Positions 15,212 to 23,911 are shown, numbered from the stretch's first letter. The stretch is DNA of 34,461 nucleotides from an uncultured Bacilli bacterium (GCA_947628905.1 CANRBQ010000007.1:1-34461); one strand, 5' to 3'. The notes: a model not told the origin generated them from the letters alone. Numbers and translations: made by a program.

Positions 15212-16024
15212 ATGAATTTATTAATTTATATTATTTTAGGTATTATTCAAGGTTTTACAGAACCATTACCTATTAGTTCCAGTGGTCATATATTTTTATT
15301 CAAAAATATTTTTAATACTAATATGTTTAATGATCTAAACTTTGAAATAATTGCTAACTTTGGTTCTTTTTTAGCTATTTTATTTATATTTAGAAATGAC
15401 ATCATAGATTTAGTTAAAGCTTTTTTCAGTTATATTTTTAATAAAGAAAAACGTGACAAAAACAAAACTAAATTTAAATATTGTCTTTATTTAATCGTCT
15501 CTACTATTCCTGTTGGTATAGTAGGAATATTATTAAAAGATATTATTGAAGAAAAATTACAAAATTTATATTTTTTAGGTTTTGCTTTTCTCTTAACAGC
15601 CTTAATGTTATTCCTAATTAAAAATAAAAATGGTACCAAAGAAGATAAAGATATAACTCTAAAAGATGCTGTGATTATAGGTCTATTTCAAATGATTACT
15701 ATCATGCCTGGAATAAGTAGAAGTGGTACTGTTCTAGTCGCTTGTCTTTTAGTTGGTATGTCCCGCAAAACAGCTTTAAAATATACTTTTATTCTTTATT
15801 TTCCAATTAGTTTAGCAACTATGTTATTAGGAGTAAACGATTTAATAGAAGCTGGAAACTTAACTACTCTTCTAACCCCATATCTTGCTGGACTCATCGC
15901 TGCTTGTTTAGTTACTTACTTTACTTATCGTTGGCTTTCAAATCTTGTCCAAAAAGGAAAACTATGGAAGTTCTCTATTTACTGCATATTACTTTCAATA
16001 TTTATCTTTATTTATTTTAGATAA
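15212..16024 (+). CDS. uppP: Undecaprenyl-diphosphatase, 270 aa
   Basis: Integral membrane phosphatase that regenerates undecaprenyl phosphate, the lipid carrier for peptidoglycan precursors, and gives bacitracin tolerance. It has the two family motifs, Q-G-F-T-E-P-L-P-I-S-S-S-G-H near residues 14-27 and P-G-I-S-R-S-G-T near 168-175, set among seven to eight hydrophobic helices. The usual F-L-P in the first motif is P-L-P here. AGGTGAT precedes the ATG. It implies a cell wall. PopT (31878), a carrier-lipid flippase, is in the same window. The last 8 bases overlap the end of the convergent ORF6N gene. Confidence 0.95.
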   Translation: MNLLIYIILGIIQGFTEPLPISSSGHIFLFKNIFNTNMFNDLNFEIIANFGSFLAILFIFRNDIIDLVKAFFSYIFNKEKRDKNKTKFKYCLYLIVSTIPVGIVGILLKDIIEEKLQNLYFLGFAFLLTALMLFLIKNKNGTKEDKDITLKDAVIIGLFQMITIMPGISRSGTVLVACLLVGMSRKTALKYTFILYFPISLATMLLGVNDLIEAGNLTTLLTPYLAGLIAACLVTYFTYRWLSNLVQKGKLWKFSIYCILLSIFIFIYFR

Positions 16025-17267
16025 TCTCTTTTGGGATTATTTTTTTACTAACTTCTAAAATTAAACTATTTATCACATTTTTATCTTCTAATCTATTAAT
16101 TGAAAATGCTCTCTTACCCGCATAGTTTAAAGAAGCCCCACAGTGATATACTATTTTTTTATCTAATATTAAATATCTATCATGAAATGAATCATCATAT
16201 ACTATTTCTAAATTATCATATTCTTCATTATATTTTGTTATATCTAAAGAGCTTAATTTCCCTTTGTATTTAGTTATTAATAATACTTTTATTTTTAAAC
16301 TTTTTATCATATCTAATATAGTTTTATCAGCATACCTATCAATTATTATTAATTCTTTTTTAGCTTTATTCATTATATCAATAATTTTAGAATAAGCATC
16401 ATATATCTCCCATTCAAAAAAGATAGTATTTATTTCTTCCTTATTTTGAAACTTATTAAATGTTTCTTGCAATAATTTTATTTCTTCATCATGTTTTAAT
16501 AGCATATTTTTATAATATTTTTGTTCTAATAAATCTGTAGATATATATCTTTTCATTAAAACAAAAGCATCCATAATTGTTAAACTTATTTTCTCTGCAA
16601 CTCCAGTATTTAAAACTGTAGCAAGCATCGCAACTCCTTGTTCTGTAAAAACATAGGGTAAACTTCTAATCATATTAATATTTATATTTGCGGTTTCAAA
16701 TTGAAACCGCAATTCTGCTTCTGTAAGTTGAAAACAATATCTTTCTGGAAATCTTTTAGGATGTCTTTTGACTGCTAAATTAATTGTTTTTGTGCCATTC
16801 TTACATTCATAAAGACGAGCTAAATCACTATCAAGCATCACTTGTTTCCCTCTTATCTCATAAATTAAATCTGTAATTTTCTCAGTATTTATGGTCATTA
16901 TCATAGAATTATTTAGTTTTCCATCAGAAAATTTATTTAAAATATTTTGGGTTATTATTTCTTTATTAGAAGTTTTTAAAATAGTACTTAAAACTTCTAT
17001 TCCCTCTTTAGTAAATACATATGGAAGATATCTTCGCCCTCCATAATTATTTAAACTTGTGGTGACATTTTGGCACCTCAAGTATCCATATTCCTCATTT
17101 GTTACTTGAAAATATGAATTATTTAAAAACTTTTCTTTATGTCTTGCTACTAATCTATTTAAATATTTCGTTTCATAATTATACATAAAAGCCAAATCAC
17201 TATCTAATACTACTTCTACACCTCTTATATTATAAACCTTAATTTCTTTTTTAATTATTTCATTCAT
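16017..17267 (-). CDS. Tandem ORF6N-domain protein with PLD-like C-terminus, 416 aa
   Basis: Two ORF6N DNA-binding modules lie in tandem. The first (about 10-105) and second (about 133-235) share the order I-R-G-V/K...L-D-S-D-L-A, a Y-E/C segment, A-V/R-K/H-R/K-x-P/E-K-R-F, and L-P-Y-V-F-T-E/K-Q/E-G. A short coiled linker (about 245-285) leads to a C-terminal domain with K-A-K-K-E-L-I-I-I-D-R-Y-A-D and H-D-R-Y-L-I-L-D...G-A-S-L-N-Y-A-G-K, the degenerate PLD-like half seen after ORF6N in many gut bacteria. Only one histidine half-site is visible. ORF6N proteins are common in phages and mobile elements. ATG at 17267 has AGGAGG 8 bases upstream; TTG at 17273 is too close to it. Confidence 0.8.
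   Translation of the reverse strand: MNEIIKKEIKVYNIRGVEVVLDSDLAFMYNYETKYLNRLVARHKEKFLNNSYFQVTNEEYGYLRCQNVTTSLNNYGGRRYLPYVFTKEGIEVLSTILKTSNKEIITQNILNKFSDGKLNNSMIMTINTEKITDLIYEIRGKQVMLDSDLARLYECKNGTKTINLAVKRHPKRFPERYCFQLTEAELRFQFETANININMIRSLPYVFTEQGVAMLATVLNTGVAEKISLTIMDAFVLMKRYISTDLLEQKYYKNMLLKHDEEIKLLQETFNKFQNKEEINTIFFEWEIYDAYSKIIDIMNKAKKELIIIDRYADKTILDMIKSLKIKVLLITKYKGKLSSLDITKYNEEYDNLEIVYDDSFHDRYLILDKKIVYHCGASLNYAGKRAFSINRLEDKNVINSLILEVSKKIIPKEII
16021..16047 (+). terminator. Intrinsic terminator of uppP
   Basis: ATAATCTC pairs with GGGATTAT (one G-T pair) around TTTT and is followed by seven Ts. It includes the uppP stop codon and the last codons of the convergent gene. Confidence 0.8.
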
Positions 17268-17317
17268 CTCCAAAACCTCCTCAAAATAATATTTCTATCC
17301 CTGTTTATTCTAATTTC

Positions 17318-17346
17318 ATTATATCAAACAAATGTATATATGTCAA
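17318..17346 (-). promoter_or_regulatory. Perfect-consensus sigma-A promoter of the ORF6N gene
   Basis: TTGACA (17341-17346), 17-bp spacer, TATAAT (17318-17323). Confidence 0.85.
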
Positions 17347-17369
17347 ATGAAAATATTTAAACTTAAACA

Positions 17370-17393
17370 TAAAAAAACAGCTCCTAAGAGCCA
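17370..17393 (-). terminator. Intrinsic terminator of the HD-domain gene
   Basis: On the minus strand GGCTC pairs with GAGCT (one G-T pair) around TTAG and is followed by seven Ts. Confidence 0.65.
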
Positions 17394-17939
17394 TTAATTT
17401 TTAAACATAATAACATTAAACATTAGCAATAAAGCTACATTAGCAGCATAAGTAAATTGAAATCTCTCTAATTCCATCGCTGAAACTAATAGATCCGCGA
17501 CGCATATTATCCAACCTTCTTTACTTTTAGGCTTAAACTCTTTAATACTAGCTTCTTCATGTCTATTAATGAAAGGGAAAAGTTTTTTTAACAAAACATG
17601 ATGAAACATATGCGTTTTAATTGCTTCAGCTTCTTTATCTGTTACATTAAAATATCTTTTAGCATTACAAGATGCTGTTACAGGATGTCTTAAATAAGAA
17701 TTCTCCGGTTTTTCTTTCCTTGTTCCAAAAAAGAAATCATGAAGTAACCCCGCTCTTGCCACTGCTTTTAAATCTACTTTAAACAATCTACCTAATCTAT
17801 AACTTAACTTAGCTACCCTAAGAGAATGCTCATATTTACTTGTTCCATGATGCAAATCCTTTTTAGTTTCCAAAAAATATTCATTTTCTAATATATCACT
17901 AACTAAACTATCAAACTCATTACTTTTATTCTTAGTCAT
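17394..17939 (-). CDS. HD-domain phosphohydrolase, 181 aa
   Basis: The residues of an HD metal site occur in order: histidine in Y-E-H-S-L-R-V-A (about 37), the H-D pair in L-L-H-D-F-F-F (about 67), histidines in H-M-F-H-H (about 110), and an aspartate in V-A-D-L-L-V-S-A (about 148). This matches the HDIG-type subfamily found in Bacillota. The substrate (nucleotide or other phosphoester) is unknown. The C-terminal 25 residues are hydrophobic (Y-A-A-N-V-A-L-L-L-M-F-N-V-I-M), possibly a membrane-associated tail. AAAGAGGTG precedes the ATG. A palindrome AATAGT-G-ACTATT at 17959-17971 lies at the expected start of transcription. Confidence 0.8.
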   Translation of the reverse strand: MTKNKSNEFDSLVSDILENEYFLETKKDLHHGTSKYEHSLRVAKLSYRLGRLFKVDLKAVARAGLLHDFFFGTRKEKPENSYLRHPVTASCNAKRYFNVTDKEAEAIKTHMFHHVLLKKLFPFINRHEEASIKEFKPKSKEGWIICVADLLVSAMELERFQFTYAANVALLLMFNVIMFKN

Positions 17940-17958
17940 TAATTTAACACCTCTTTAA

Positions 17959-17971
17959 AATAGTGACTATT
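17959..17971. promoter_or_regulatory. Short palindrome at the HD-gene transcript start
   Basis: AATAGT-G-ACTATT, a perfect 6+1+6 inverted repeat between the -10 box and the ribosome site; operator-like, but short enough to occur by chance. Confidence 0.25.
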
Positions 17972-17974
17972 AAC

Positions 17975-18003
17975 ATTATAATAAATTATATTATTTTTGT
18001 AAA
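17975..18003 (-). promoter_or_regulatory. Sigma-A promoter of the HD-domain gene
   Basis: TTTACA (17998-18003), 17-bp spacer, TATAAT (17975-17980). Confidence 0.75.
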
Positions 18004-18034
18004 GGATAAATGCTAAGTTTACTATTAGAAAAAA

Positions 18035-20137
18035 TTATAAAATTACAAGGGTATCATCTTTAATATCAATAGTTAAAATAGTATTATGTTTTAATTCATC
18101 TCTAATTATTTTATCAGCAATTAAAGTTTCAATATTATGGGTTACAAATCTTTTAATTGGTCTTGCTCCAAAAGATTCATCATAACTTTTTTCAATAATA
18201 AATTCTTTTGCTTTTGATGTTAAATTAATTTTAATATTTAAATCTTTAAGTCTTTCCTCAGTCTCTCTAATTATTTTATCTAAAATACTATAAACTACAT
18301 CTTTATGTAAAGATTTAAAAATAATTATCTCATCTATTCTATTAATAAATTCTGGTCTAAAAGCTTGTTTTAAAGCATTCATAACTTTAGTATCACTATC
18401 ACCATCTTCTAATATATATTCACTACCTAAATTAGAAGTCATAATAATAATTGTATTTTTAAAATCTATTAACTTTCCTGTACTATCTGTAATTCTTCCA
18501 TCATCTAATATTTGAAGAAGAATATTAAATACATCTGGATGAGCTTTTTCTATTTCATCAAATAAAACTATACTATATGGATTTCTTCTTACTGCTTCTG
18601 TTAATTCTCCTCCTTCATTATAACCTACATATCCTGGAGGAGCTCCAATTAAACGGGAAACATTAAAAGCTTCCATGTATTCTGAACAATCTATTCTTAT
18701 CATATGTCTTTCATCATCAAAAAGTTCATAAGCTAAAGCTTTAGCAAGTTCAGTTTTTCCAACTCCAGTAGGTCCCATAAATATAAACGAACCAATTGGT
18801 CTTTTAGGATCTTTAATACCACTTCTAGCCCTAATTATAGCATCACTAACAAGCTTAACTGCATTATCTTGTCCAATTACTCTTTTCTTTAAATTATTAG
18901 CTAAATTAAGTAATTTTTCTTTTTCTCCACTTACTAATTTTTGAATAGGAATATTTGTCCATTTTGCTACAATTCTTGCAATATCTTCTTCATCTACAGT
19001 ATCACTAAGCATCTTAGAATCAGTTTTACTTCTTAAAGCTTCTAATTCTTGCTCTAACTTAGGAATTTCTCCATGTCTTAATCTAGCCGCGGTCTCTAAA
19101 TCATAATTATTTTCTGCTTGAGCTAAAGAAAAACGAGCTTTATCTAATTCTTCTTTCTTTTTATTAATATCATCATTTAAATTCTTTTCTTCTTCCCACT
19201 TAGTTCTCATAATATTTTCTTCCGCTTTTAATTCTTCTATTTCTTTATCTAAAGCTATTTTTCTTTCTTTAGAAATATCATCTTTCTCTTTTTTAATAGC
19301 TTCTCTTTCAATTTCTAAACTCATAATTTTCCTTGTTAAAGAATCTAAACTAGTAGGACTTGAAGTCATTTGCATCTTTATAGTTGCACAAGCTTCATCT
19401 ACTAAATCTATTGCTTTATCTGGTAAAAATCTATCTGTAATATATCTATCTGCAAGCATTGCTGCACTAACTAAAGCATTATCTTTAATATTCACACTAT
19501 GGAATAATTCAAATCTTTCTTTTAACCCTCTTAAAATAGTAATAGTATCTTCAACATTTGGTTCACTTACTTGTATTTTCTGTAAACGACGTTCTAAAGC
19601 TCCATCTTTTTCAATATATTCCCGATATTCATTTAAAGTTGTAGCCCCAATTAAATGTATTTCTCCTCTAGCAAGCATTGGTTTAAGCATATTACCAGCA
19701 TCCATAGCCCCTTCTGCTCCTGCTCCAACAATCATATGAATTTCATCTATAAATAAAATAATATCTCCATTAGAATCACTTATCTCTTTTAATACTTTCT
19801 TAAGTCTTTCTTCAAATTCTCCACGATATTTAGCACCCGCAATTAAAGCACCTAAATCTAAAGACCATATACGTTTATTTTTAAGAGTACTAGGAACATC
19901 ACCTTTAATAATACGCATTGCAAGCCCTTCAACAATCGCCGTTTTACCAACACCAGGTTCTCCAATCAAAACTGGATTATTCTTAGTCTTACGTGATAAA
20001 ATACGTATAATACTTCTTATTTCTTCATCACGACCAATAACAGGATCAATCTTATTATTCTTAGCACTATCAGTAATATCACGCCCATATTTTTCTAAAA
20101 CATTTTCTTCTTCACTATTATTCATATTTGGATACAT
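18035..20137 (-). CDS. clpB: Disaggregase ClpB lacking the N-domain, 700 aa
   Basis: Hexameric AAA+ chaperone that extracts proteins from aggregates with DnaK. It starts a few residues before the first AAA+ module (E-K-Y-G-R-D, then D-P-V-I-G-R-D). Walker A1 G-E-P-G-V-G-K-T is at 59-66 with L-F-I-D-E-I-H after it. A long coiled M domain spans about 255-385, which distinguishes ClpB from ClpC/ClpE. Walker A2 G-P-T-G-V-G-K-T is near 454, with [10 protein letters not shown], and a C-terminal D2-small domain follows. The roughly 150-residue N-domain is absent from the only start: AAAGGATGATTTAG-ATG follows a CIRCE-controlled promoter, so no longer form can be made. Confidence 0.95.
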   Translation of the reverse strand: MYPNMNNSEEENVLEKYGRDITDSAKNNKIDPVIGRDEEIRSIIRILSRKTKNNPVLIGEPGVGKTAIVEGLAMRIIKGDVPSTLKNKRIWSLDLGALIAGAKYRGEFEERLKKVLKEISDSNGDIILFIDEIHMIVGAGAEGAMDAGNMLKPMLARGEIHLIGATTLNEYREYIEKDGALERRLQKIQVSEPNVEDTITILRGLKERFELFHSVNIKDNALVSAAMLADRYITDRFLPDKAIDLVDEACATIKMQMTSSPTSLDSLTRKIMSLEIEREAIKKEKDDISKERKIALDKEIEELKAEENIMRTKWEEEKNLNDDINKKKEELDKARFSLAQAENNYDLETAARLRHGEIPKLEQELEALRSKTDSKMLSDTVDEEDIARIVAKWTNIPIQKLVSGEKEKLLNLANNLKKRVIGQDNAVKLVSDAIIRARSGIKDPKRPIGSFIFMGPTGVGKTELAKALAYELFDDERHMIRIDCSEYMEAFNVSRLIGAPPGYVGYNEGGELTEAVRRNPYSIVLFDEIEKAHPDVFNILLQILDDGRITDSTGKLIDFKNTIIIMTSNLGSEYILEDGDSDTKVMNALKQAFRPEFINRIDEIIIFKSLHKDVVYSILDKIIRETEERLKDLNIKINLTSKAKEFIIEKSYDESFGARPIKRFVTHNIETLIADKIIRDELKHNTILTIDIKDDTLVIL

Positions 20138-20163
20138 CTAAATCATCCTTTCTAACAACAATG

Positions 20164-20192
20164 ATTATAAATCAAAAATTAGCACTTGTCAA
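20164..20192 (-). promoter_or_regulatory. Perfect-consensus sigma-A promoter of clpB
   Basis: TTGACA (20187-20192), 17-bp spacer, TATAAT (20164-20169). The -35 box lies inside the CIRCE element. Confidence 0.9.
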
Positions 20193-20205
20193 TATTAAGT
20201 GCTAA
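20179..20205. promoter_or_regulatory. CIRCE element (HrcA operator)
   Basis: TTAGCACTT-N9-AAGTGCTAA is a perfect 9-9-9 inverted repeat; the consensus is TTAGCACTC-N9-GAGTGCTAA. It covers the -35 box of clpB, so HrcA should block transcription until heat shock. An HrcA gene should exist elsewhere in the genome. Confidence 0.93.
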
Positions 20206-20409
20206 TTATATAATTTTATACTAATTTAATAATTAATTCCCTATAAACTAAATTTTATTTAAAAACATTAATACATTTGTAACATATAACATAATTTGCC
20301 TACATATAGATTAGATATTATCCCTTTATTTACTTCATTTAAAGTATGTATAAACTTTCAAATTTATAAGTACTAGCTAAAAATATACAATGTCTTCAAT
20401 CTCCTAAAT
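20206..20409. other. Intergenic stretch between clpB control region and deoD, no gene seen
   Basis: Very AT-rich. I find no convincing reading frame, RNA structure or terminator for deoD here. Confidence 0.5.
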
Positions 20410-21135
20410 TTATCTAATAATACTTTCTAACCCTAAAGTTATCATATTATTTAATTTAGTTTCTCTATCTTCTGGACTTAAAACTACTTTAGAATACTTA
20501 GAATCTACAACAGTCATAATTGTTGTAGCCTCTATTCCCATACTATTAGCAATATGACTTAATGCAAAAGCTTCCATTTCTTCTGCTAAAACTTCATATG
20601 ACTTAGGAATTCTCTCAAATATCTTATCAAAATCTACATAAGGTCCAAATACATCTGTTGTTGTAGTCATTCCATATAAAACTTTTAAATTAAGTTCTTC
20701 TGCAGTCTCTAAAACTACTTTATTTAAACTTAAAGATGCTTCCACTACATTTCCTACATATCCATTATAAGTATATGCAAAATTAGATTCTGTAAATATT
20801 TCTTTAGTTAATATTAAATCTCCAATCTCACATTTAGGATGTACTGCCCCACATGTTCCTATTCTAATAATTTTTTTAACATTAAAATAATGAATTAACT
20901 CAAAAATATAAATACTTGCACTAGGCATACCCATTCCATGAGCCATCACTGTAACTTTTATTCCCTTATAAAGTCCTGTAAAACCATACATATTTCTAAT
21001 ATCTGTAACCAATTTAGCATCAGTTAAAAAATTATCTGCAATATATTTAGCCCTTAAAGGATCCCCAGGCATAATTACTAAAGGTGCAATATCAGCATCT
21101 TTTGCTATATGAATTGGATTCTCTCCTATAAACAA
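20410..21135 (-). CDS. deoD: Purine nucleoside phosphorylase DeoD-type, 241 aa, TTG start
   Basis: Hexameric-type PNP that splits purine nucleosides with phosphate in salvage. The N-terminal M-P-G-D-P-L-R-A-K-Y-I-A, the R-N-M-Y-G-F-T-G segment, G-H-G-M-G-like A-H-G-M-G-M-P-S and R-I-G-T-C-G-A-V (phosphate site) match DeoD closely. E-E-M-E-A-F-A gives the ribose-binding Met-Glu pair. The catalytic aspartate is in V-V-D-S, where DeoD usually has V-S-D. The TTG at 21135 is preferred: GGAGG lies 9 bases upstream, while a TTG at 21144 abuts the GGAGG. It follows eno after about 58 bases. Confidence 0.9.
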   Translation of the reverse strand: MFIGENPIHIAKDADIAPLVIMPGDPLRAKYIADNFLTDAKLVTDIRNMYGFTGLYKGIKVTVMAHGMGMPSASIYIFELIHYFNVKKIIRIGTCGAVHPKCEIGDLILTKEIFTESNFAYTYNGYVGNVVEASLSLNKVVLETAEELNLKVLYGMTTTTDVFGPYVDFDKIFERIPKSYEVLAEEMEAFALSHIANSMGIEATTIMTVVDSKYSKVVLSPEDRETKLNNMITLGLESIIR

Positions 21136-21193
21136 TCTAATCAACCTCCATTATCAATATAATGATACCATAAATAAATCTTTTATTCTATAA

Positions 21194-22426
21194 TTATTTT
21201 GTTAATCTTTCTTCAATTTCCATTAAACGATTATATTTTGCAATTCTCTCTCCTCTAGCCATAGAACCAGTTTTAATAAAAGGTAAAGAAAGTCCAATTG
21301 CAAAATCAGCAATAAAAGTATCTTCAGTTTCTCCACTTCTATGTGAAATAATCATTTTATAATTATTTCTTCTTGCATAAATAATAGTTTTAATCATTTC
21401 TGTAACAGTTCCAATTTGATTAGCCTTAAGAAGTATAGCATTACCCGCATTTAAACTAATTCCCTGACTTAAATACTTAATATTAGTTGTAAAATAATCA
21501 TCCCCCACAATCATAACCTTTTCTCCAATTAACTTAGTTAAAACTGCTAAAGATTCAAAATCATTTTCTTCAAAAGGATCTTCTATACTTATAATTGGAT
21601 ATCTATTAACTAAAGTAACATAATATTTAATTAATTCATCACTACTTAAATTATTATTATCAAACTTATATTTTCTTGTATTCTTATCATATAACTCACT
21701 AGCCGCGATATCTAAAGCTATAAACACTTCTTTTCCAGGTGTATATCCCGCCTCTTTTATTGCCTGCATAATTAAATCTAATGCTAAAGTATTATACTCT
21801 AAATTTGGTGAAAATCCCCCTTCATCTCCAACTGCCGTACTTAAATTCTGCTTTTTTAATATTTCTTTTAAAGTATGAAATATTTCACTAGCTATTCTAA
21901 CTCTCTCTTTAATAGTTTTAACTACTACAACAATCATAAATTCTTGAATATCTAAACTATTATCTGCATGCACTCCTCCATTTATAATATTAACCATTGG
22001 AATAGGCAAACTAACTCTTCCACTTGATAAATAAGAATATAACTCTTTTCCTTCTAATTTAGCCGCAGCTTTAATTGAAGCTAAAGAAACTGCCAAAGTA
22101 GCATTAGCCCCCAATTTACTTTTATTTTCTGTTCCATCTAATTCTATTAATAATTTATCTATAGCTACTTGTTCTAAATCTTTATTAATCAAATTATCTC
22201 TAATAATAGTATTAATATTATTAACTGCTTTTAAAACACCTTTTCCATGATATCTTTTACTATCATTATCTCTAAGCTCTAATGCTTCTTTAGACCCCGT
22301 TGATGCTCCACTAGGAACACTTGCTTTAGCCTTTATTCCATTATCTAAAATTATTTCTGCTTGAACTGTAGGATTACCCCTACTATCTAAAATTTCTCTT
22401 CCTATAATATCAATAATTTTTGCCAT
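21194..22426 (-). CDS. eno: Enolase, 410 aa
   Basis: Converts 2-phosphoglycerate to phosphoenolpyruvate. It has the S-G-A-S-T-G-S loop near residue 40, A-V-G-D-E-G-G-F, the metal-binding D-I-A-A-S-E, E-D-P-F and G-D-D-Y segments, L-L-K-A-N-Q-I-G-T with the catalytic lysine, and S-H-R-S-G-E-T-E-D. At 410 residues it is a little shorter than the usual 425-435. The ATG at 22426 follows AAAGGTGAT. The reading frame is open to an ATG at 22468, but that codon lies upstream of the -10 box and cannot be used. deoD follows. Confidence 0.96.
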   Translation of the reverse strand: MAKIIDIIGREILDSRGNPTVQAEIILDNGIKAKASVPSGASTGSKEALELRDNDSKRYHGKGVLKAVNNINTIIRDNLINKDLEQVAIDKLLIELDGTENKSKLGANATLAVSLASIKAAAKLEGKELYSYLSSGRVSLPIPMVNIINGGVHADNSLDIQEFMIVVVVKTIKERVRIASEIFHTLKEILKKQNLSTAVGDEGGFSPNLEYNTLALDLIMQAIKEAGYTPGKEVFIALDIAASELYDKNTRKYKFDNNNLSSDELIKYYVTLVNRYPIISIEDPFEENDFESLAVLTKLIGEKVMIVGDDYFTTNIKYLSQGISLNAGNAILLKANQIGTVTEMIKTIIYARRNNYKMIISHRSGETEDTFIADFAIGLSLPFIKTGSMARGERIAKYNRLMEIEERLTK

Positions 22427-22451
22427 AATATCACCTTTTACTTCTAATCTT

Positions 22452-22481
22452 AGTATATCAAAAATCACCCATTTTTAGCAA
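22452..22481 (-). promoter_or_regulatory. Promoter of eno
   Basis: TTGCTA (22476-22481), 18-bp spacer, TATACT (22452-22457) with an extended TG. Confidence 0.65.
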
Positions 22482-22500
22482 TATTTTTAGCTTTAAAAAT

Positions 22501-22519
22501 TATAATTTGACAAATTATA
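22501..22519. promoter_or_regulatory. Perfect 19-bp palindrome in the eno/racemase-like intergenic region
   Basis: TATAATTTG-A-CAAATTATA has 9-bp perfect arms. It overlaps a TTGACA hexamer (22507-22512) that has TAATAT 18 bp further on. The half-site TATAATTTG recurs at 22553-22561 inside the second promoter. This looks like a regulator binding region, though AT-rich palindromes can arise by chance. Confidence 0.45.
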
Positions 22520-22539
22520 GTAAGCTTATCTAATATTTC

Positions 22540-22568
22540 TAGACTAAATCTTTATAATTTGTTACAAT
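22540..22568 (+). promoter_or_regulatory. Promoter of the racemase-like gene
   Basis: TAGACT (22540-22545), 17-bp spacer, TACAAT (22563-22568). A second possible promoter is TTGACA at 22507 with TAATAT at 22531. Confidence 0.5.
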
Positions 22569-22583
22569 TTAAATGGTGATAAT

Positions 22584-23591
22584 ATGGAATACACAAATTA
22601 TATAAAAATTAACAAAGATAATTTACTTTATAATCTAAACTATTTTAATAATAAATATAATTATAAACATATAATATTAGATGTTAGTAATAATGCTTAT
22701 TCTCATGGTATGTATATAATAAAATATTTACCCAATAATATTTATTTATATATAAATAACTTTAATGATTGTTTACTTGCTCGCAAATATAATAAAAATA
22801 TTCCCATTATTTATGGTGGTGAAATAACTATTGATAATGTCTATGATTTACTAGTAAATAATATTATTCTTTCATTAAAAAGTAGTTTTATTTTAAAAAA
22901 AATAAAAACTTTTGATTCTACTAATATCATATTAAACATTGATATTAAAGGATATGATGGTATAAATACTAAAGAAGAAATAAATGAAATAATTAATATC
23001 ATAAATAATAATTCTAATCTAAAACTAATTGGTATAATATCTAAAATAAAAGAAGAAGACTATCTAGAATTTTGCGATTTAATTGAAAATCTAACTAATT
23101 TAGAATTAATTATTCTTAATAACGAAGAAGATAAAAAGAAAATAAAATTATCTAATGGTATTAAATTAGATAATTCTATCTATGGAATAAATAAAACTAT
23201 TCCCAAAAAATTATTTAAAAAAGAAGAAAATAAAGAATATAAACAAGTATTTACTTTAAAAACTCATATTATTAAAATAAACACTAAAATAATAAAAAAG
23301 AAAGAAAGTATCTTAGGCACTATTCCCCTAGGCTTTCTTAATGGTTTAAATGCATATATAACTCATGTATCTATTAACAAAAAACTATATAAAATTCATG
23401 AAATAAATGAAGAATACTCTTTAATAGAAATAGATAAAAATATTAGTATTTTAGATACTGTAGAAATAACAAGTGAAAATAACCCCTTAGAAAATTATTA
23501 TCACAATAATACTTTAAATTATTTTAACCTATTTAATAACTTATCAATTATATATGAAGATTATACTTTAGAAAAAACTTTTATATATTAA
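22584..23591 (+). CDS. Alanine-racemase-fold protein without catalytic residues, 335 aa
   Basis: The outline is that of alanine racemase: an opening strand I-K-I-N-K-D-N-L-L-Y-N-L, a D-V-S-N-N-A-Y-S-H-G motif at 33-42, a TIM-barrel-like middle, L-D-N-S-I-Y-G near 195-201, and a C-terminal beta domain with I-P-L-G-F-L-N-G at 247-254. In active enzymes the first motif is V-K-A-N/D-A-Y-G-H-G, so the PLP lysine is replaced by S35. The R in R-x-G-x-x-L-Y-G is K194. The segment with the catalytic tyrosine before the G-Y-x-D-G motif is shortened and lacks tyrosine. It is therefore probably not a racemase. Asn, Ile and Lys dominate its composition. GGTGAT precedes the ATG. Confidence 0.65.
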   Translation: MEYTNYIKINKDNLLYNLNYFNNKYNYKHIILDVSNNAYSHGMYIIKYLPNNIYLYINNFNDCLLARKYNKNIPIIYGGEITIDNVYDLLVNNIILSLKSSFILKKIKTFDSTNIILNIDIKGYDGINTKEEINEIINIINNNSNLKLIGIISKIKEEDYLEFCDLIENLTNLELIILNNEEDKKKIKLSNGIKLDNSIYGINKTIPKKLFKKEENKEYKQVFTLKTHIIKINTKIIKKKESILGTIPLGFLNGLNAYITHVSINKKLYKIHEINEEYSLIEIDKNISILDTVEITSENNPLENYYHNNTLNYFNLFNNLSIIYEDYTLEKTFIY

Positions 23592-23614
23592 TGCCACTAT
23601 AATATTTTGTAACA

Positions 23615-23643
23615 GAAAAAAGTTTATGGAATAACCATAAACT
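23615..23643 (-). terminator. Intrinsic terminator of the tRNA operon
   Basis: On the minus strand AGTTTATGG pairs perfectly with CCATAAACT around a 5-base loop and is followed by Ts. Confidence 0.88.
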
Positions 23644-23657
23644 CTTAAAATACACAA

Positions 23658-23733
23658 TGGTGGCTCGCGAGAGATTCGAACTCTCGACCCTTTGATTAAA
23701 AGTCAAATGCTCTACCTACTGAGCTAGCGAACC
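23658..23733 (-). tRNA. tRNA-Lys(UUU)
   Basis: 76 bases with encoded CCA. The acceptor stem GGTTCGC pairs with GCGAGCC (one G-T); the anticodon loop has TTT between TTGAC-type stems; the T-loop TTCGAAT is standard. Confidence 0.96.
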
Positions 23734-23741
23734 AAAAAAGA

Positions 23742-23817
23742 TGGCTGCCTCGGCTGGATTCGGACCAGCGGAATGTCAGAGTCAAAGTCTGATGCCTTAC
23801 CACTTGGCTACGAGGCA
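23742..23817 (-). tRNA. tRNA-Gln(UUG)
   Basis: 76 bases with encoded CCA. Acceptor TGCCTCG pairs with CGAGGCA, discriminator G; anticodon stem TCAGA/TCTGA with loop CTTTGAC giving TTG. Confidence 0.96.
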
Positions 23818-23827
23818 ATATTCAAAG

Positions 23828-23911
23828 TGGTGGGGAGACGTGGATTTGAACCACGGAACCCGAAGGAACAGATTTACAGTCTGCCGCGTTTGGCCACTTC
23901 GCTATCTCCCC
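23828..23911 (-). tRNA. tRNA-Tyr(GUA)
   Basis: 84 bases with a long variable arm and encoded CCA. Acceptor GGGGAGA pairs with TCTCCCC; anticodon loop CTGTAAA gives GTA. Confidence 0.96.
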
